From assembly GCA_965249955.1 (NCBI GenBank), contig OZ252261.1:1674001-1738000 (forward strand): a DNA stretch of 64,000 nucleotides. Reading direction: 5' to 3'. A program made the position numbers and the translations under genes. The notes beneath the pieces were generated by a model. The model did not search any database, had not been told where the DNA came from, and was given only the letters and a program-made list of their open reading frames with translations. The stretch is from SB11 sp965249955. Its GTDB lineage: Bacteria; Bacteroidota; Bacteroidia; UBA8524. Below, one piece after another: positions 27,401 to 36,318 of the stretch (position 1 is its first letter; every line of letters begins with the position of its first letter).

Positions 27401-27487
27401 AAAGCCTTGTTGACGCACTTGAGCATTAACCCAACTGATTTTAAAAATAATTAATAGACTGACTAAAAGTAGATTTCTTTTTTTCAT
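24458..27487 (-). CDS. T9SS-secreted Calx-beta / choice-of-anchor I protein
   Basis: The frame is open to 27535, but the ATG at 27487 opens the signal peptide (MKKRNLLLVSLLIIFKISWVNA) and is preferred (1009 residues). Residues about 20-185 form a beta-sandwich of MAM/choice-of-anchor type, followed by a Calx-beta domain (about 190-305). A long beta-propeller-like region (about 310-800) has the DTDNDGDIDEIYVLGGRSFSI signature of the choice-of-anchor I family, related to phytase-like esterase proteins. A second Calx-beta domain precedes the T9SS type A tail (LKIYPNPATNG, GVYMLTTKVG). A role in phosphate or organophosphate acquisition is possible, but this is inference. Confidence 0.82.
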   Translation of the reverse strand: MKKRNLLLVSLLIIFKISWVNAQVRQQGFEGTMADNWNYTPTPSSYNEAGGSDIWEISTSLSSISASTGSSFWGAQDLENPGSGGTQPHTLDFDAVNISALSNVNIAFKYYTIGYDGPDSLGYYIEYDNGTTWSNYVALDKNTNTWTTENISAPVNAQYVRIRFLFVQNGGSDYAAVDDIEITTIAPTPNISFDANFTSAIEGGDIMLTIDVVNANASPISFDLNTISGFGTASSSDYNTGNLGTLVIPANTNGKQTFTIATTQDNAAEADEYFSIRLSNAVNADISGNDVVTAYIKDDDKKAPKAANNLSLKYVGGYTTGDPSSNSAEIVAYDEASKRLFIANSVANSVDIVSFANPTSLSKVKSIDINSYGGINSIATHNGIIAMAIENGTDKTQNGKIVFMDTDGTIISEVTAGALPDMITFTPDGKKVLCANEGEPETTYSVDPEGSVTIVDISGGVANITQANVKTATFTSFNAQEALLKAAGVRVYGPGSTLAQDLEPEYIVISDDSKTAYVACQENNALAVVNIDNGVVTAIAPIGYKDHSLVDNALDVSDKNGEILLANWPIKGMYQPDGMDGFTVGGVTYVITANEGDAREYDAIEEEERVKDLNLDATAFPFADILKEDYNLGRMTAVNTLGDTDNDGDIDEIYVLGGRSFSIWNANTGALVYDSKDDFERILKDDPKWSSIFNASNSDLSLKNRSDNKGPEPEGVVTAVINDSTYAFIGLERIGGVMTYNISNPANPVFVGYVNNRSTTAETGDLGPEGIIYINENESGNGKRYVIVANEVSATLSVFEVDSYFAPKSTVNFAGGALSVKENSGSRVLSIELNPKANYDGQIVVDVTNGAGAEYGANKDYVLGQNPVGDSIVLNVVKGAEKVNLTMAVVADTLTESDETVTFTIRSVSKNLILGGAKTLVVTIENVNPPAGPNGIDELNGTSALKIYPNPATNGLINLSQASSGVITDINGKAIVSFTDAKTIDISTLQKGVYMLTTKVGQTARIVVQ

Positions 27488-27587
27488 TTTCTTACGTATT
27501 AGGCAGCAAAAGTCTTCATCATAGCCTAAGTACACTTTAACGAAACGTTATTAAAAGATTAAAAAAACCACTATGCCGTATTAACAA

Positions 27588-27619
27588 AAAAAGCTGCGGG
27601 CAATTGCCCGCAGCTTTTT
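27588..27619. terminator. Intrinsic terminator, perfect 32-nt palindrome
   Basis: The palindrome has AAAAAGCTGCGGGC on one arm and its complement on the other, meeting at AATT. It lies about 20 bp downstream of the stop of the minus-strand PKD protein gene and upstream of the choice-of-anchor I gene, with a T-run on the minus strand. Confidence 0.9.
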
Positions 27620-27640
27620 ACAAAAGAGATATTGAAACGT

Positions 27641-30600
27641 TTATTTTACTATTATAACTTTTGAAGTTCCCATTGAAGTAGGAGTAGAGATATTGATAAA
27701 GTAAACACCAGTGTTTAACTCATCAGTATTGATACGAACAACTTGTTGACCGAAAGCATTGGCTTCGTAAGCGTTCATAATCATTTTACCTGTTATATCG
27801 CTAACGGTTACTTTTACATTTTCAGCAACAGGAAGGTTAAACTCAACATTTACAAAGTTTTGAGCAGGGTTTGGATAAACCTTAGTTTCTACTTTGCGAA
27901 CGATTTCGTTAACACCGGTTACAACAGAAATATTAATAGTTGTACTGTCGTTTCCGCAACCTGATAAAGCTTTTAGTTTAACAGTATAGTTACCATCAAT
28001 CAAGTAAGTGTGGGTAGGGTTAGCATCAGTACTAGTGTTACCATCACCAAAATCCCAGAAGTATGATTGTGCACCAATTGAAGAGTTAGTAAAAGTTACT
28101 ACACGAACGTTTGCGTTGGCAGAACCTTGAGCAATAGCAGCACTGTACTTAATAGCTGAGTTGTACAACTCACCTTGTGGGTTCCATTTAGTCCAGCAGC
28201 CAGTCCAGTCATCAGCAGGGTCAATAGCACCACGGTAAGTAGTGTTTGTGAAGAAACCACCACCTAATTTGCTATCGGCAAAGCTAGAACCACCTAAAAG
28301 AGGAGAAGTAGCCGAAGGAGCAAGGTTTGGGTTGTTGTAGTTGTAAGCATCTTCTAAACGGATATCAGTAGGGTTAATTACAGAATCGTTGTTGTATGAA
28401 GGAGTTAAAGCCCAAGTGTTAATATCAAAAACAGAGTTGCTAGAGAAGTTAGCTTTTGATGCGCTTACGATATTGTTTTTAAAGCCCATTAAACCGTTTT
28501 GTGCATTTTGTCCTGAAGCAGTACCATCTATAAAAATACCGGTTGGGTAACCAACGATAGCCGAGTTGAATATAGAAGTAGCAGAGTTACGACGCAATTG
28601 CGCAGCACGCACATAGTTAGGGTTAATAGTAGAACCATTAGTTGCCATAGGGCCAACAACAGTTATGTTTGAGAATATAGGAGCAGTTTGAGGAATGTTA
28701 GTAGAACCACCACCGTCGTTATCGTGTTCAAAAGCAGAAGAAGATTTAGAACCTTGATCAGCAATAGCAGGGTCACGCAAAACTATACCAAACTGAATTT
28801 TACCAGTGTAACCGAAATCGCAATCGAAATCATCATCCCAACCACGGTTAGCAATCATGTGTTTAGCATTTACAGTACCACCAAACCACTCGTAAGAGTC
28901 GTCGTTAGATTCAGTAACCATAACATAATCAAGAGTAGTACCGCTACCAACACCACCTAAAGTAAGCCCATTAATTTCTTGGTCAGGTTGAAAAGGAATA
29001 CCGGCATACTCAATACGCACATATTGTAAGCTACCAGAGTTGTCAGCATCGTCAGAACCACCGTACAAACCTTTAACAGGGTCAAGACCACCTTCAACAA
29101 CAGTTTCGCCACCGGCAACGTTTATTTTGGCTTTACCCAAAAGAACAACACCACCCCAGCTACCACGAACACGGCTACCGGCAGGTTGGTTAGTTGTGAA
29201 AACAATAGGCTCAGTTTTTGTACCGTTAGCAATAAGCTTAGAACCACGGGTTACGATAAGAGTACCCTTAGTTGCAGAATCACCTTTTATTATAGTACCT
29301 TTTTCAATAGTTAGTGTTGAGTTGTTGGTAACGTATACAAAGTTTTTAAGTTCGTATATTTTATCGTTAGTCCAGTTGGTGTTTGAAGTAATATCACCCG
29401 CAACAACAACAGTAGGAGATGTAAATGAAGTTATTTGAACCGTTTTTTGTATAGTTTTTGGAGGGCAGTTACCATTGCGTACAGTTAAAACAATGTTGTA
29501 AGTACCGTTTGCAGTATAAGAATATGCAGCAGGAGTTTTAGTAGTAAACACATCGTTAGTGCTGTTAGGGTCACCAAAGTTCCACTCGTAGCTAGTAGCG
29601 TTAGTAGAGTTGTTTACAACAGTTACAGCAGCACTATTTACAGTAGCAGTAAAATCAGCAGTAGCTGTATAATCAACACCTTTGCTGTAATCTTCACTTT
29701 GTGGATCCCATTTACACCAGCAAGTAGTCCAGTCGTTAGCGGGGTCAATAGCGCCACGGTAATTAGTTTTAGTAAAGAAAGCATCTTGCAATTTTGCATC
29801 AGTAAAGCTAGATCCGCTTAATAAAACAGAACTGCTTTTTGGAGCAAGGTTAGCGCTACTAAAGTTGTATGGATCTTCAAGATTTAAGTCAGCAGGATTA
29901 ATAAGAGTATCGTTGTTAAAACCGGGGGTTTTAAACCAAGTATTAATATCAAAAGCTGTTTTGCTTTCAAAATTAACTTTTGATGCGCTTACGATGTTGT
30001 TTTTGAAACCCATTAAACCGTTTTGTGCATTTTGGCCAGAAGCAGTACCGTCTATATATATACCGGTTGGGTAACCAACGATAGCCGAGTTGAATATAGA
30101 AGTAGCAGAGTTACGACGCAATTGCGCAGCACGCACATAGTTAGGGTTAATAGTAGAACCATTAGTTGCCATAGGGCCAACAACAGTTATGTTTGAGAAT
30201 ATAGGAGCAGTTTGAGGAATGTTAGTAGAACCACCACCGTCGTTATCATGTTCAAAAGCAGAAGAAGATTTAGAACCTTGATCAGCAATAGCAGGGTCAC
30301 GTAAAACTATACCAAACTGAATTTTACCAGTGTAACCGAAATCACAATCGAAATCATCATCCCAACCACGGTTAGCAATCATGTGTTTAGCATTTACAGT
30401 ACCACCAAACCACTCGTAAGAGTCGTCGTTAGATTCAGTAACCATAACATAATCAAGAGTAGTACCGCTACCAACACCACCTAAAGTAAGACCGTTAATT
30501 TCTTGGTCAGGTTGAAAAGGAATACCGGCATACTCAATACGCACATATTGTAAGCTACCAGAGTTGTCAGCATCGTCAGAACCACCGTATAAACCTTTAA

Positions 30601-30994
30601 CAGGGTCAAGACCACCTTCAACAACAGTTTCGCCACCGGCAACGTTTATTTTGGCTTTACCTAAAAGAACAACACCACCCCAGCTACCACGAACACGGCT
30701 ACCGGCAGGTTGGTTAGTTGTGAAAACAATAGGTTTTTCTTTTGTACCGTTAGCAATAAGCTTAGAACCACGAGTTACGATAAGAGTACCCTTAGTTGCA
30801 GAGTCACCCATTATAACAGTTCCCGGTTCAATAGTAAGTGTAGCGCCATTAGTAACGTACACAAAGTTTTTAAGTTCATACACATTGTTTGCGGTCCATG
30901 TTGTACTAGCAGTTATATCAGAGTTGATAACTACTTGTCCAAACATGACATTCGCAGCAATGATTGCAAAGAATGTAAAAATTAGTTTTTTCAT
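27641..30994 (-). CDS. T9SS-secreted protein with duplicated beta-helix plus PKD modules
   Basis: This 1117-residue protein has a signal peptide (MKKLIFTFFAIIAANVMFG), then two copies of a module made of a ~400-residue right-handed beta-helix-like region followed by a PKD domain (SYEWNFGDPNS in copy 1, SYFWDFGDGNTS in copy 2). The copies are offset by 508 residues and are nearly identical over about 270 residues. A T9SS type A sorting domain ends the protein (TKVYPNPAQNF, TGVYFINIS). It lies directly downstream of a TonB-dependent receptor gene on the same strand, but a strong terminator between them argues for separate transcripts. The function is unknown; an adhesive or polymer-binding surface role is plausible. 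Confidence 0.85.
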   Translation of the reverse strand: MKKLIFTFFAIIAANVMFGQVVINSDITASTTWTANNVYELKNFVYVTNGATLTIEPGTVIMGDSATKGTLIVTRGSKLIANGTKEKPIVFTTNQPAGSRVRGSWGGVVLLGKAKINVAGGETVVEGGLDPVKGLYGGSDDADNSGSLQYVRIEYAGIPFQPDQEINGLTLGGVGSGTTLDYVMVTESNDDSYEWFGGTVNAKHMIANRGWDDDFDCDFGYTGKIQFGIVLRDPAIADQGSKSSSAFEHDNDGGGSTNIPQTAPIFSNITVVGPMATNGSTINPNYVRAAQLRRNSATSIFNSAIVGYPTGIYIDGTASGQNAQNGLMGFKNNIVSASKVNFESKTAFDINTWFKTPGFNNDTLINPADLNLEDPYNFSSANLAPKSSSVLLSGSSFTDAKLQDAFFTKTNYRGAIDPANDWTTCWCKWDPQSEDYSKGVDYTATADFTATVNSAAVTVVNNSTNATSYEWNFGDPNSTNDVFTTKTPAAYSYTANGTYNIVLTVRNGNCPPKTIQKTVQITSFTSPTVVVAGDITSNTNWTNDKIYELKNFVYVTNNSTLTIEKGTIIKGDSATKGTLIVTRGSKLIANGTKTEPIVFTTNQPAGSRVRGSWGGVVLLGKAKINVAGGETVVEGGLDPVKGLYGGSDDADNSGSLQYVRIEYAGIPFQPDQEINGLTLGGVGSGTTLDYVMVTESNDDSYEWFGGTVNAKHMIANRGWDDDFDCDFGYTGKIQFGIVLRDPAIADQGSKSSSAFEHDNDGGGSTNIPQTAPIFSNITVVGPMATNGSTINPNYVRAAQLRRNSATSIFNSAIVGYPTGIFIDGTASGQNAQNGLMGFKNNIVSASKANFSSNSVFDINTWALTPSYNNDSVINPTDIRLEDAYNYNNPNLAPSATSPLLGGSSFADSKLGGGFFTNTTYRGAIDPADDWTGCWTKWNPQGELYNSAIKYSAAIAQGSANANVRVVTFTNSSIGAQSYFWDFGDGNTSTDANPTHTYLIDGNYTVKLKALSGCGNDSTTINISVVTGVNEIVRKVETKVYPNPAQNFVNVEFNLPVAENVKVTVSDITGKMIMNAYEANAFGQQVVRINTDELNTGVYFINISTPTSMGTSKVIIVK
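28180..29380 (-). repeat. Internal gene duplication, downstream copy
   Basis: This is the second beta-helix module of the duplicated T9SS protein. Bases about 28456-29275 are almost identical to bases 1524 further along (29980-30799), with scattered substitutions that are largely synonymous and no indel at the points checked. Confidence 0.85.
29704..30904 (-). repeat. Internal gene duplication, upstream copy
   Basis: This is the first beta-helix module of the duplicated T9SS protein, at a constant 1524-bp (508-codon) offset from the downstream copy. Divergence rises at both ends of the module, and the near-identical core suggests recent duplication or ongoing gene conversion. Confidence 0.85.
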
Positions 30995-31139
30995 GTTTTT
31001 AGGTGAATTTTCTTTGGGTGCAAGATTAGAGGGTGCATTTAGTGTAAGTGTTAAACTATAGTTAAATCAATGTTAAGGAGCACAGATATAAACAGGGTTT
31101 GGAGTATTAACAATATTGATTAACAAAGTCTTAAAAAAC

Positions 31140-31165
31140 AAAAGAGGGGCTACAGCCCCTCTTTT
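31140..31165. terminator. Intrinsic terminator of the TonB-dependent receptor gene
   Basis: The 12-nt arms AAAAGAGGGGCT and AGCCCCTCTTTT enclose a 2-nt loop. The hairpin lies about 25 bp downstream of the stop of the minus-strand receptor gene, with A-rich plus-strand sequence before it giving a T-rich tail on the minus strand. Confidence 0.9.
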
Positions 31166-31190
31166 GTTAACTTTTTGTATAAAGATAAAA

Positions 31191-34070
31191 CTAGAATTTA
31201 TAGCTTAAACCAATAGATACAGTTTGACCAAAAGTTGTGCGAGAGATTAAAACATCTTGAGAGCGACCATCAAACTTGCCTTTATTGTTTGTTCCCGTCA
31301 AATCAGGGTTAGTCGTTTTATTGTTTTCATCAACAACTTGGTGGCGATCCATATAAAAAATAAGAGGCTGTGCTAACAAATCGCTAACACTAAGTTTAGC
31401 TGAAAAATTACCCCATGTTTTAGTAATCTGTAAATCTATAATTGTACGAGGGTTTTCCCAAACATCAGGAAACAAACCACCTGCACCTGTACCCGCGATA
31501 GCTATGCGCTTACCTACGCGGTTTACACTAGCAGCAAAGGTCAAATCATGCGCCGTGTCTTTTAAAGAAATACCTGCGTTTACGATGTAATTTGATTGAC
31601 CTTGTAGCGGACGTTTTTTAGTTGTAGCCGATGCCACTTTAGAAAGGTCAACTTCTGAAATGATATAGGCGAAGTTTCCGAAAAAGGTAGAGTTGTTTAA
31701 TAAACCGCTTCTTTTACTGATAAATGAAAGCTTTTTACGCACCTCCAACTCAGCACCATAGTTTTTTGCTTTAGGCACATTTTGGTAAGACGAGTTGAAT
31801 GAACCCGCACCACTAGCCAAAATTATACCTTCAATGGGGTTGGTAAAATCTTTGTAGAACGCTGAAACTGAAATAAGCTCACCGCCTGCGCGAGGGTATA
31901 TCTCGTAACGCAAATCGTAGTTCATTATAGTTGCACTTTTTAAAGAATCGTTACCAACAAGCGTAGTAAAGGTGTTAAAATCAAAGAAAGAGAAAGGCGC
32001 TAACTCCCTAAACTCAGGGCGAGAAACGGTGCGAGAAACACTGGCTCGTATGTTTGACGAAGAATTAATCTCGTACACTAAATTACCCGAAGGAAGGAAA
32101 AAGTTAAAATCGTTGTTAATGTTTATAGGCTTACTATTTTTAAAAGCATCCAGCTTTTGGTTAAAAGCCTCGTAACGGCCACCCCAAACAAGCCTAAAAC
32201 GGCGGCCAAGTTTGTTATCAAACATAATATAGGCCGCTCTTAAGTTTGAACTTGCCGTGTATTTATCGGCTGAGTTTGTTTGGTCGGCCAACAAGAAACC
32301 ATTAGCCCTTGATTGAGTGTTTTCAGGCTTAAAGATTTGATCCAAAGGCAATCTTACCTTAGGGTCTGAAAACGGAAGATTGGTAACCCAACCCACAAAG
32401 CGAGCAGCAAAATCGCGTTCGCGAATTTGTACTGAACCACCCACCTTAATATCCATTTTTTTGAAAACACGGGCTTTAGAATTATCTATAACGGTGCGCA
32501 AAACATCCAATCGACCGCTATATAAGTTTTCGTTCAACTCTGAAAAAAAACGTCCCCCAACATCAACCGTTGGTGTCAAACCTACTGCCGCAATATAAGT
32601 GCTGTCATCAGCACCAATATTTTTTTGGTATTGCATAATACGGTAGTCGGGCACTAAACGTTTAATGTTGTTAATACCGGCAACCCAATCAACTTTTAGC
32701 TTACTGTTTGGCAAATAATGGTCGCCCGAAAGTTGGCTTGAAACAATGTTGTTTTGAATGTAGTAGTATGACTCTAATTTCAAATCACGTTGGTTTTGGA
32801 TATCAATACGGCTACGTTGAACAGTTTGGTCTTCAGTACTTACGTTGTACAGGTTTTTAAGAGACAAACGGTTGTTTTTATTTACTTTGAACGAAATATT
32901 AGCTATAGCACCCCACAACACCTCAGTTGTGTACATATTATCATGTATCGAGTCTAACAATTGATTGTCTGTAGCTAGCGGTAAACGCAATTGGCGTTCG
33001 GCTTCGGCAAATTTTTGTGATCGGCTATAGGTAATACCAACAACGGCAGAAAGCGAACGCGAATTATCCTCGCGGTAACGTTTTACCAAACCCATTGAGT
33101 ATTGAAGGCTGGTATTAGGCAATGCCGCATTAAAAGTAGAACCATAATTATTGTTAAACTTATTAGTGTTTTCTGCACTGGTAATAATATTGTTGTTGGC
33201 AGCAGGGTTAGTGCTAAGGCCTTTGGGCAACTTGCGCGTACCATCATCAATACCCAAAAAATCGTATTTACCGCCTTTGTACGAAGCAAAATCTTTAAAA
33301 GTAGAAATAGTATTATAACCCGAACCCACAGAAAGGTTGTAAAAGTTAATTTCAGGAAAATCTTTTGTGTTTATCTGGATAATACCTCCTGAAAAATCAC
33401 CGGGCATATCAGGCGTAGCAGTTTTGCTGATAATCATATTATCCAGCATACCTGCGGGGATAATATCAAACGAAAACGCTCTACGGTCAGGCTCAGTACT
33501 TGGTAGTGGAGCACCGTTTATGTATGCCGTGTTGTAGCGGTCGTTCAAACCACGTATAACCGCAAATTTGCCGCCTTGCACACTGGCACCACTTACTTTT
33601 TTTATCACATCGCCCGAGTTGCTGGCGGTTGATTGGCGAATAACCTCTGCCGAAACACCATCACCAATTGAGGTAGCGTTTTTTTGTTGTAGCAGCAAAG
33701 CATTTACCGATTCCTTTTTGTAGCTGGCAACAATAACCACCTCAGTAGCTTCGCTTACTTTTTCTGATAGCGAAACGTTTAGTGTAGTTATTTTTCCGTT
33801 GGTTACTACAACATCTGTAACCTCTTTTGTAACGTATGAAACGTATGAAAAAACAAGAGTGTATTTTCCGGGAGTAATGTTATTAAGTTCAAAATCGCCT
33901 GAAAAATCAGAAGAACCACCTTTGGTAGTTCCTTTAATTAGCACTGTTGCGCCAAAAAGCTCCTCGCCTGTGGTTTCATCTATTACTTTACCCGATATGG
34001 CACCCGTTTGGGCAAAAGCCATTGCTGTAACACACAAAAAAAGCACAGAGCTTAATACAAATCTTTTCAT
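31191..34070 (-). CDS. TonB-dependent receptor with carboxypeptidase-regulatory-like domain
   Basis: The ATG at 34070 is preferred over 34079 because it starts directly at MKRFVLSSVLFLCVTAMAFAQ (959 residues). The mature protein opens with a CarboxypepD-reg-like domain (about 22-105, GAISGKVIDETTGEELFGATVLIKG), followed by a plug domain (about 130-240, containing FAVIRGLNDRYNTAYING) and an outer-membrane beta-barrel ending in an aromatic residue (VSIGLSYKF). It imports an unknown ligand with energy from TonB-ExbBD. No SusD partner is adjacent. The neighbouring T9SS proteins may be its surface partners, although terminators separate the genes. Confidence 0.93.
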   Translation of the reverse strand: MKRFVLSSVLFLCVTAMAFAQTGAISGKVIDETTGEELFGATVLIKGTTKGGSSDFSGDFELNNITPGKYTLVFSYVSYVTKEVTDVVVTNGKITTLNVSLSEKVSEATEVVIVASYKKESVNALLLQQKNATSIGDGVSAEVIRQSTASNSGDVIKKVSGASVQGGKFAVIRGLNDRYNTAYINGAPLPSTEPDRRAFSFDIIPAGMLDNMIISKTATPDMPGDFSGGIIQINTKDFPEINFYNLSVGSGYNTISTFKDFASYKGGKYDFLGIDDGTRKLPKGLSTNPAANNNIITSAENTNKFNNNYGSTFNAALPNTSLQYSMGLVKRYREDNSRSLSAVVGITYSRSQKFAEAERQLRLPLATDNQLLDSIHDNMYTTEVLWGAIANISFKVNKNNRLSLKNLYNVSTEDQTVQRSRIDIQNQRDLKLESYYYIQNNIVSSQLSGDHYLPNSKLKVDWVAGINNIKRLVPDYRIMQYQKNIGADDSTYIAAVGLTPTVDVGGRFFSELNENLYSGRLDVLRTVIDNSKARVFKKMDIKVGGSVQIRERDFAARFVGWVTNLPFSDPKVRLPLDQIFKPENTQSRANGFLLADQTNSADKYTASSNLRAAYIMFDNKLGRRFRLVWGGRYEAFNQKLDAFKNSKPININNDFNFFLPSGNLVYEINSSSNIRASVSRTVSRPEFRELAPFSFFDFNTFTTLVGNDSLKSATIMNYDLRYEIYPRAGGELISVSAFYKDFTNPIEGIILASGAGSFNSSYQNVPKAKNYGAELEVRKKLSFISKRSGLLNNSTFFGNFAYIISEVDLSKVASATTKKRPLQGQSNYIVNAGISLKDTAHDLTFAASVNRVGKRIAIAGTGAGGLFPDVWENPRTIIDLQITKTWGNFSAKLSVSDLLAQPLIFYMDRHQVVDENNKTTNPDLTGTNNKGKFDGRSQDVLISRTTFGQTVSIGLSYKF

Positions 34071-34089
34071 AAAATACATTTTGCTGGTG

Positions 34090-34097
34090 CAAAAGTA
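34090..34097 (-). promoter_or_regulatory. Bacteroidota-type -7 element for the TonB-dependent receptor gene
   Basis: The minus strand reads TACTTTTG, an exact TAnnTTTG match, 19 nt upstream of the ATG at 34070. A -33 element was not identified. Confidence 0.45.
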
Positions 34098-34185
34098 TCT
34101 TCATGCAAAATATCGTCAGTTAGTGTTTTGTTAAGTAAAAGTTAAGGAATTGTTACGCCCGAAAAGATAACACGCAAAACACCTG

Positions 34186-34980
34186 TTATTTAAAGGTTAT
34201 TCCTACTTTTTTCAAAACACTTTTAATAGTGTTTTTTGCGGTTTCTTTCAAGTCGGTTTTTATTTGTTTTATCCTTCCTTCTTCGGGTCGGGCTTTAAAA
34301 ACCGTGTCGTGGTAGGGCACAGCACCTTCTCTGGTTTCTGTATAGTAGTAGCCGTATATGCTTTTGCGGCTTTCGTTTTCGGGCACATTTATACGGCCAT
34401 AGCCGTGGTAACTTATCTCGCTTGTTTCAAAAATAAGGCAGCGGTTAAACTTTGGTTCGGCCACCTTTTCCATTTTGGTTACATCAACATTCCACATTTC
34501 CAATCCCCCGCCATATTCGGGCAACCAGTGTTTGTTTAAGTATATTAATATATTTAGCCTGCGGTGCAGGTTTTCTTTGCGGTGTATATTAAAATCAATA
34601 TGAATATCTAAAAAACTACCGTTGCCGCCTTGGTGCAACCCACGACCTTCGGCATCATTAGTCATTATCACAGCTTCTTTCACATTGCACACCTGTTGTA
34701 TCCACTTGTACATTTCAGGCGAAGAAAGCTCACCAATAATTTCACTATACAAAGGGTCAAAATCTTCAATATTGCTTCCCTCTGCCTTTTTCTCGTTCAG
34801 CCCCTTATATTTTTTATTAAACAACTCGTAGGCCGGAAACTTATCAAACGCCGCCGAAGCCGTTTCGGGACTTAAAAAATCATCAATTATTATATGTGGG
34901 TATGGATGGTTGGTTTTAAACTCATTACTCATTTGAGCAATTGTTTCGGGAACAAACAACCTTTCGCTAATGTGTTTCAT
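34186..34980 (-). CDS. 2-oxoglutarate/Fe(II)-dependent oxygenase, prolyl-4-hydroxylase-like
   Basis: This 264-residue protein has the jelly-roll dioxygenase pattern: an HxD iron motif (HID in DIHIDFNIH, about residue 126), the NILIYLNKHW strand, GGGLEMWN, a distal His (ISYHGYGRI) and a following Arg (RKSIYGYYYT) that should bind 2-oxoglutarate. The closest recognised group is the 2OG-FeII_Oxy_3 (P4Hc) family, which hydroxylates prolines or small molecules. Met17 is an alternative start. The substrate is unknown. It appears monocistronic, with its own -7 element upstream. Confidence 0.85.
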   Translation of the reverse strand: MKHISERLFVPETIAQMSNEFKTNHPYPHIIIDDFLSPETASAAFDKFPAYELFNKKYKGLNEKKAEGSNIEDFDPLYSEIIGELSSPEMYKWIQQVCNVKEAVIMTNDAEGRGLHQGGNGSFLDIHIDFNIHRKENLHRRLNILIYLNKHWLPEYGGGLEMWNVDVTKMEKVAEPKFNRCLIFETSEISYHGYGRINVPENESRKSIYGYYYTETREGAVPYHDTVFKARPEEGRIKQIKTDLKETAKNTIKSVLKKVGITFK

Positions 34981-35010
34981 ACAAGTAGTATTTCTTATTT
35001 AGAAAGAGTA

Positions 35011-35018
35011 CAAATGTA
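35011..35018 (-). promoter_or_regulatory. Bacteroidota-type -7 element for the oxygenase gene
   Basis: The minus strand reads TACATTTG, an exact TAnnTTTG match, 30 nt upstream of the ATG at 34980. Confidence 0.5.
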
Positions 35019-35193
35019 GTAAATAGGTTGGGTGTTTTGATGCTTTTGATATACTCTGTGAAAACAAGATAATTAAAATTTATAATAACATTAAGGAACA
35101 CATTATATAATAAAAAAGTAATCGATATTGCTTTTTTATTATATTTGATATGCTATTGGAATAAAGTAACATATAACATATCATTTGTTAATT

Positions 35194-36285
35194 ATGAATA
35201 ATGAAACCGCTTTTTTGCATTGGTTATTTAGAGTAAATAATAAGACGTTTTTCATAAAAGTTATTGTGAGTATCATTACAATTACAGCATCGATAGTTTC
35301 TCTTTATAGTGGGATAAGGTCGATAATTAATGAAGGAACGAGTAACTATAATCTAAACGCAACGGATGTTGCGAATACGAGCTTGATAAGCATTTGTGTC
35401 TTTAATCTGCTTGTAATTCTTTATGCGTTCTTTCGACCATTAACATCAAGAATAAGCGCTAAAACAATTGAATGCAAAATTGAAAATAGTTTTGAGGATT
35501 ACTCGTTTAATTCGAAGGAAGAGTTTAGAGACTCTCACAAGACAGCGGTATCTTCAATAGGAGTATTTAACCAGTATTGGTTAGCGATGTGGGGAAGCTG
35601 GTTTTTTATTTATTTACTTTTTATTGTAGAAGATCTTTTATTTGATAAAACTCATGACGAAAAAGTTTCAGATTTGGTTAGAATATATATTCTCCCATAT
35701 TTAACCAATCTTATTGGTCATTTCGGAAATCTGATGGCTTTTTTTTGTTATGGATTATTTTCTAATGCTTATAAACCGAATACTCAAGATGGCCAAAGTA
35801 ATTTTAAAGCATTCTCATTCGTACTCTTTTTGGGTGTAATCTCCTTGGATTTAGTTGCTAGAGTTATCTGCTATCTTCATTTTTCTCCGCAGGATGCTGC
35901 AACAGTAGATTTAGTTTCGAAAATTATTTGTGGTTTAAGTGGGGCTGTTGCGCTTGCTTTGTTTACAGGTAAACTAGATAACAGTCTCCTTAATGTAAAT
36001 GCAATCTTGCTTTCTATTCTGTTTTTTTATTCAGCATTACAGGCATTGTATCCAATTATAGATGGTGCTTTTTTGCGATTTGTTTCTAAGGATATAATGG
36101 TACATCAACAAGTAATGAAGTTTATTATTTTATTTCTAGCCCTTACGTTCAAGTTGTTTTTTTTAATGATTATTAGATGGTTAAATGGAACAAATAGGTT
36201 ATACTTCTATTTCCTATTTGCAGAAAGGACACGAAATTATCTTGAAAAAAACTGGAGTAATTTTAATCGACACCTTGTCCAATAA
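35194..36285 (+). CDS. Multi-pass membrane protein of unknown family
   Basis: A TTG at 35185 extends the frame, but the ATG at 35194 is preferred (363 residues). About eight hydrophobic segments are visible, including FFIKVIVSIITITASIVSLY, LISICVFNLLVILYAFF, WGSWFFIYLLFIVEDLLF, FVLFLGVISLDLVARVICYL and FIILFLALTFKLFFLMII, with a soluble loop after the second. I do not recognise the family. It is the only plus-strand gene between 21 and 49 kb and its coding sequence appears more AT-rich than its neighbours, which may indicate separate acquisition. A possible -7 element (TATATTTG) lies at 35140-35147. Confidence 0.65.
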   Translation: MNNETAFLHWLFRVNNKTFFIKVIVSIITITASIVSLYSGIRSIINEGTSNYNLNATDVANTSLISICVFNLLVILYAFFRPLTSRISAKTIECKIENSFEDYSFNSKEEFRDSHKTAVSSIGVFNQYWLAMWGSWFFIYLLFIVEDLLFDKTHDEKVSDLVRIYILPYLTNLIGHFGNLMAFFCYGLFSNAYKPNTQDGQSNFKAFSFVLFLGVISLDLVARVICYLHFSPQDAATVDLVSKIICGLSGAVALALFTGKLDNSLLNVNAILLSILFFYSALQALYPIIDGAFLRFVSKDIMVHQQVMKFIILFLALTFKLFFLMIIRWLNGTNRLYFYFLFAERTRNYLEKNWSNFNRHLVQ

Positions 36286-36318
36286 TAATTCTGCAGGGGG
36301 GTTATCTTTAAAACACCC

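Noticed and set aside
28688..31061. Plus-strand ORFs opposite the duplicated T9SS protein
   Set aside because: They occur as matching copies in both modules, as expected for antisense shadows of a duplicated gene.
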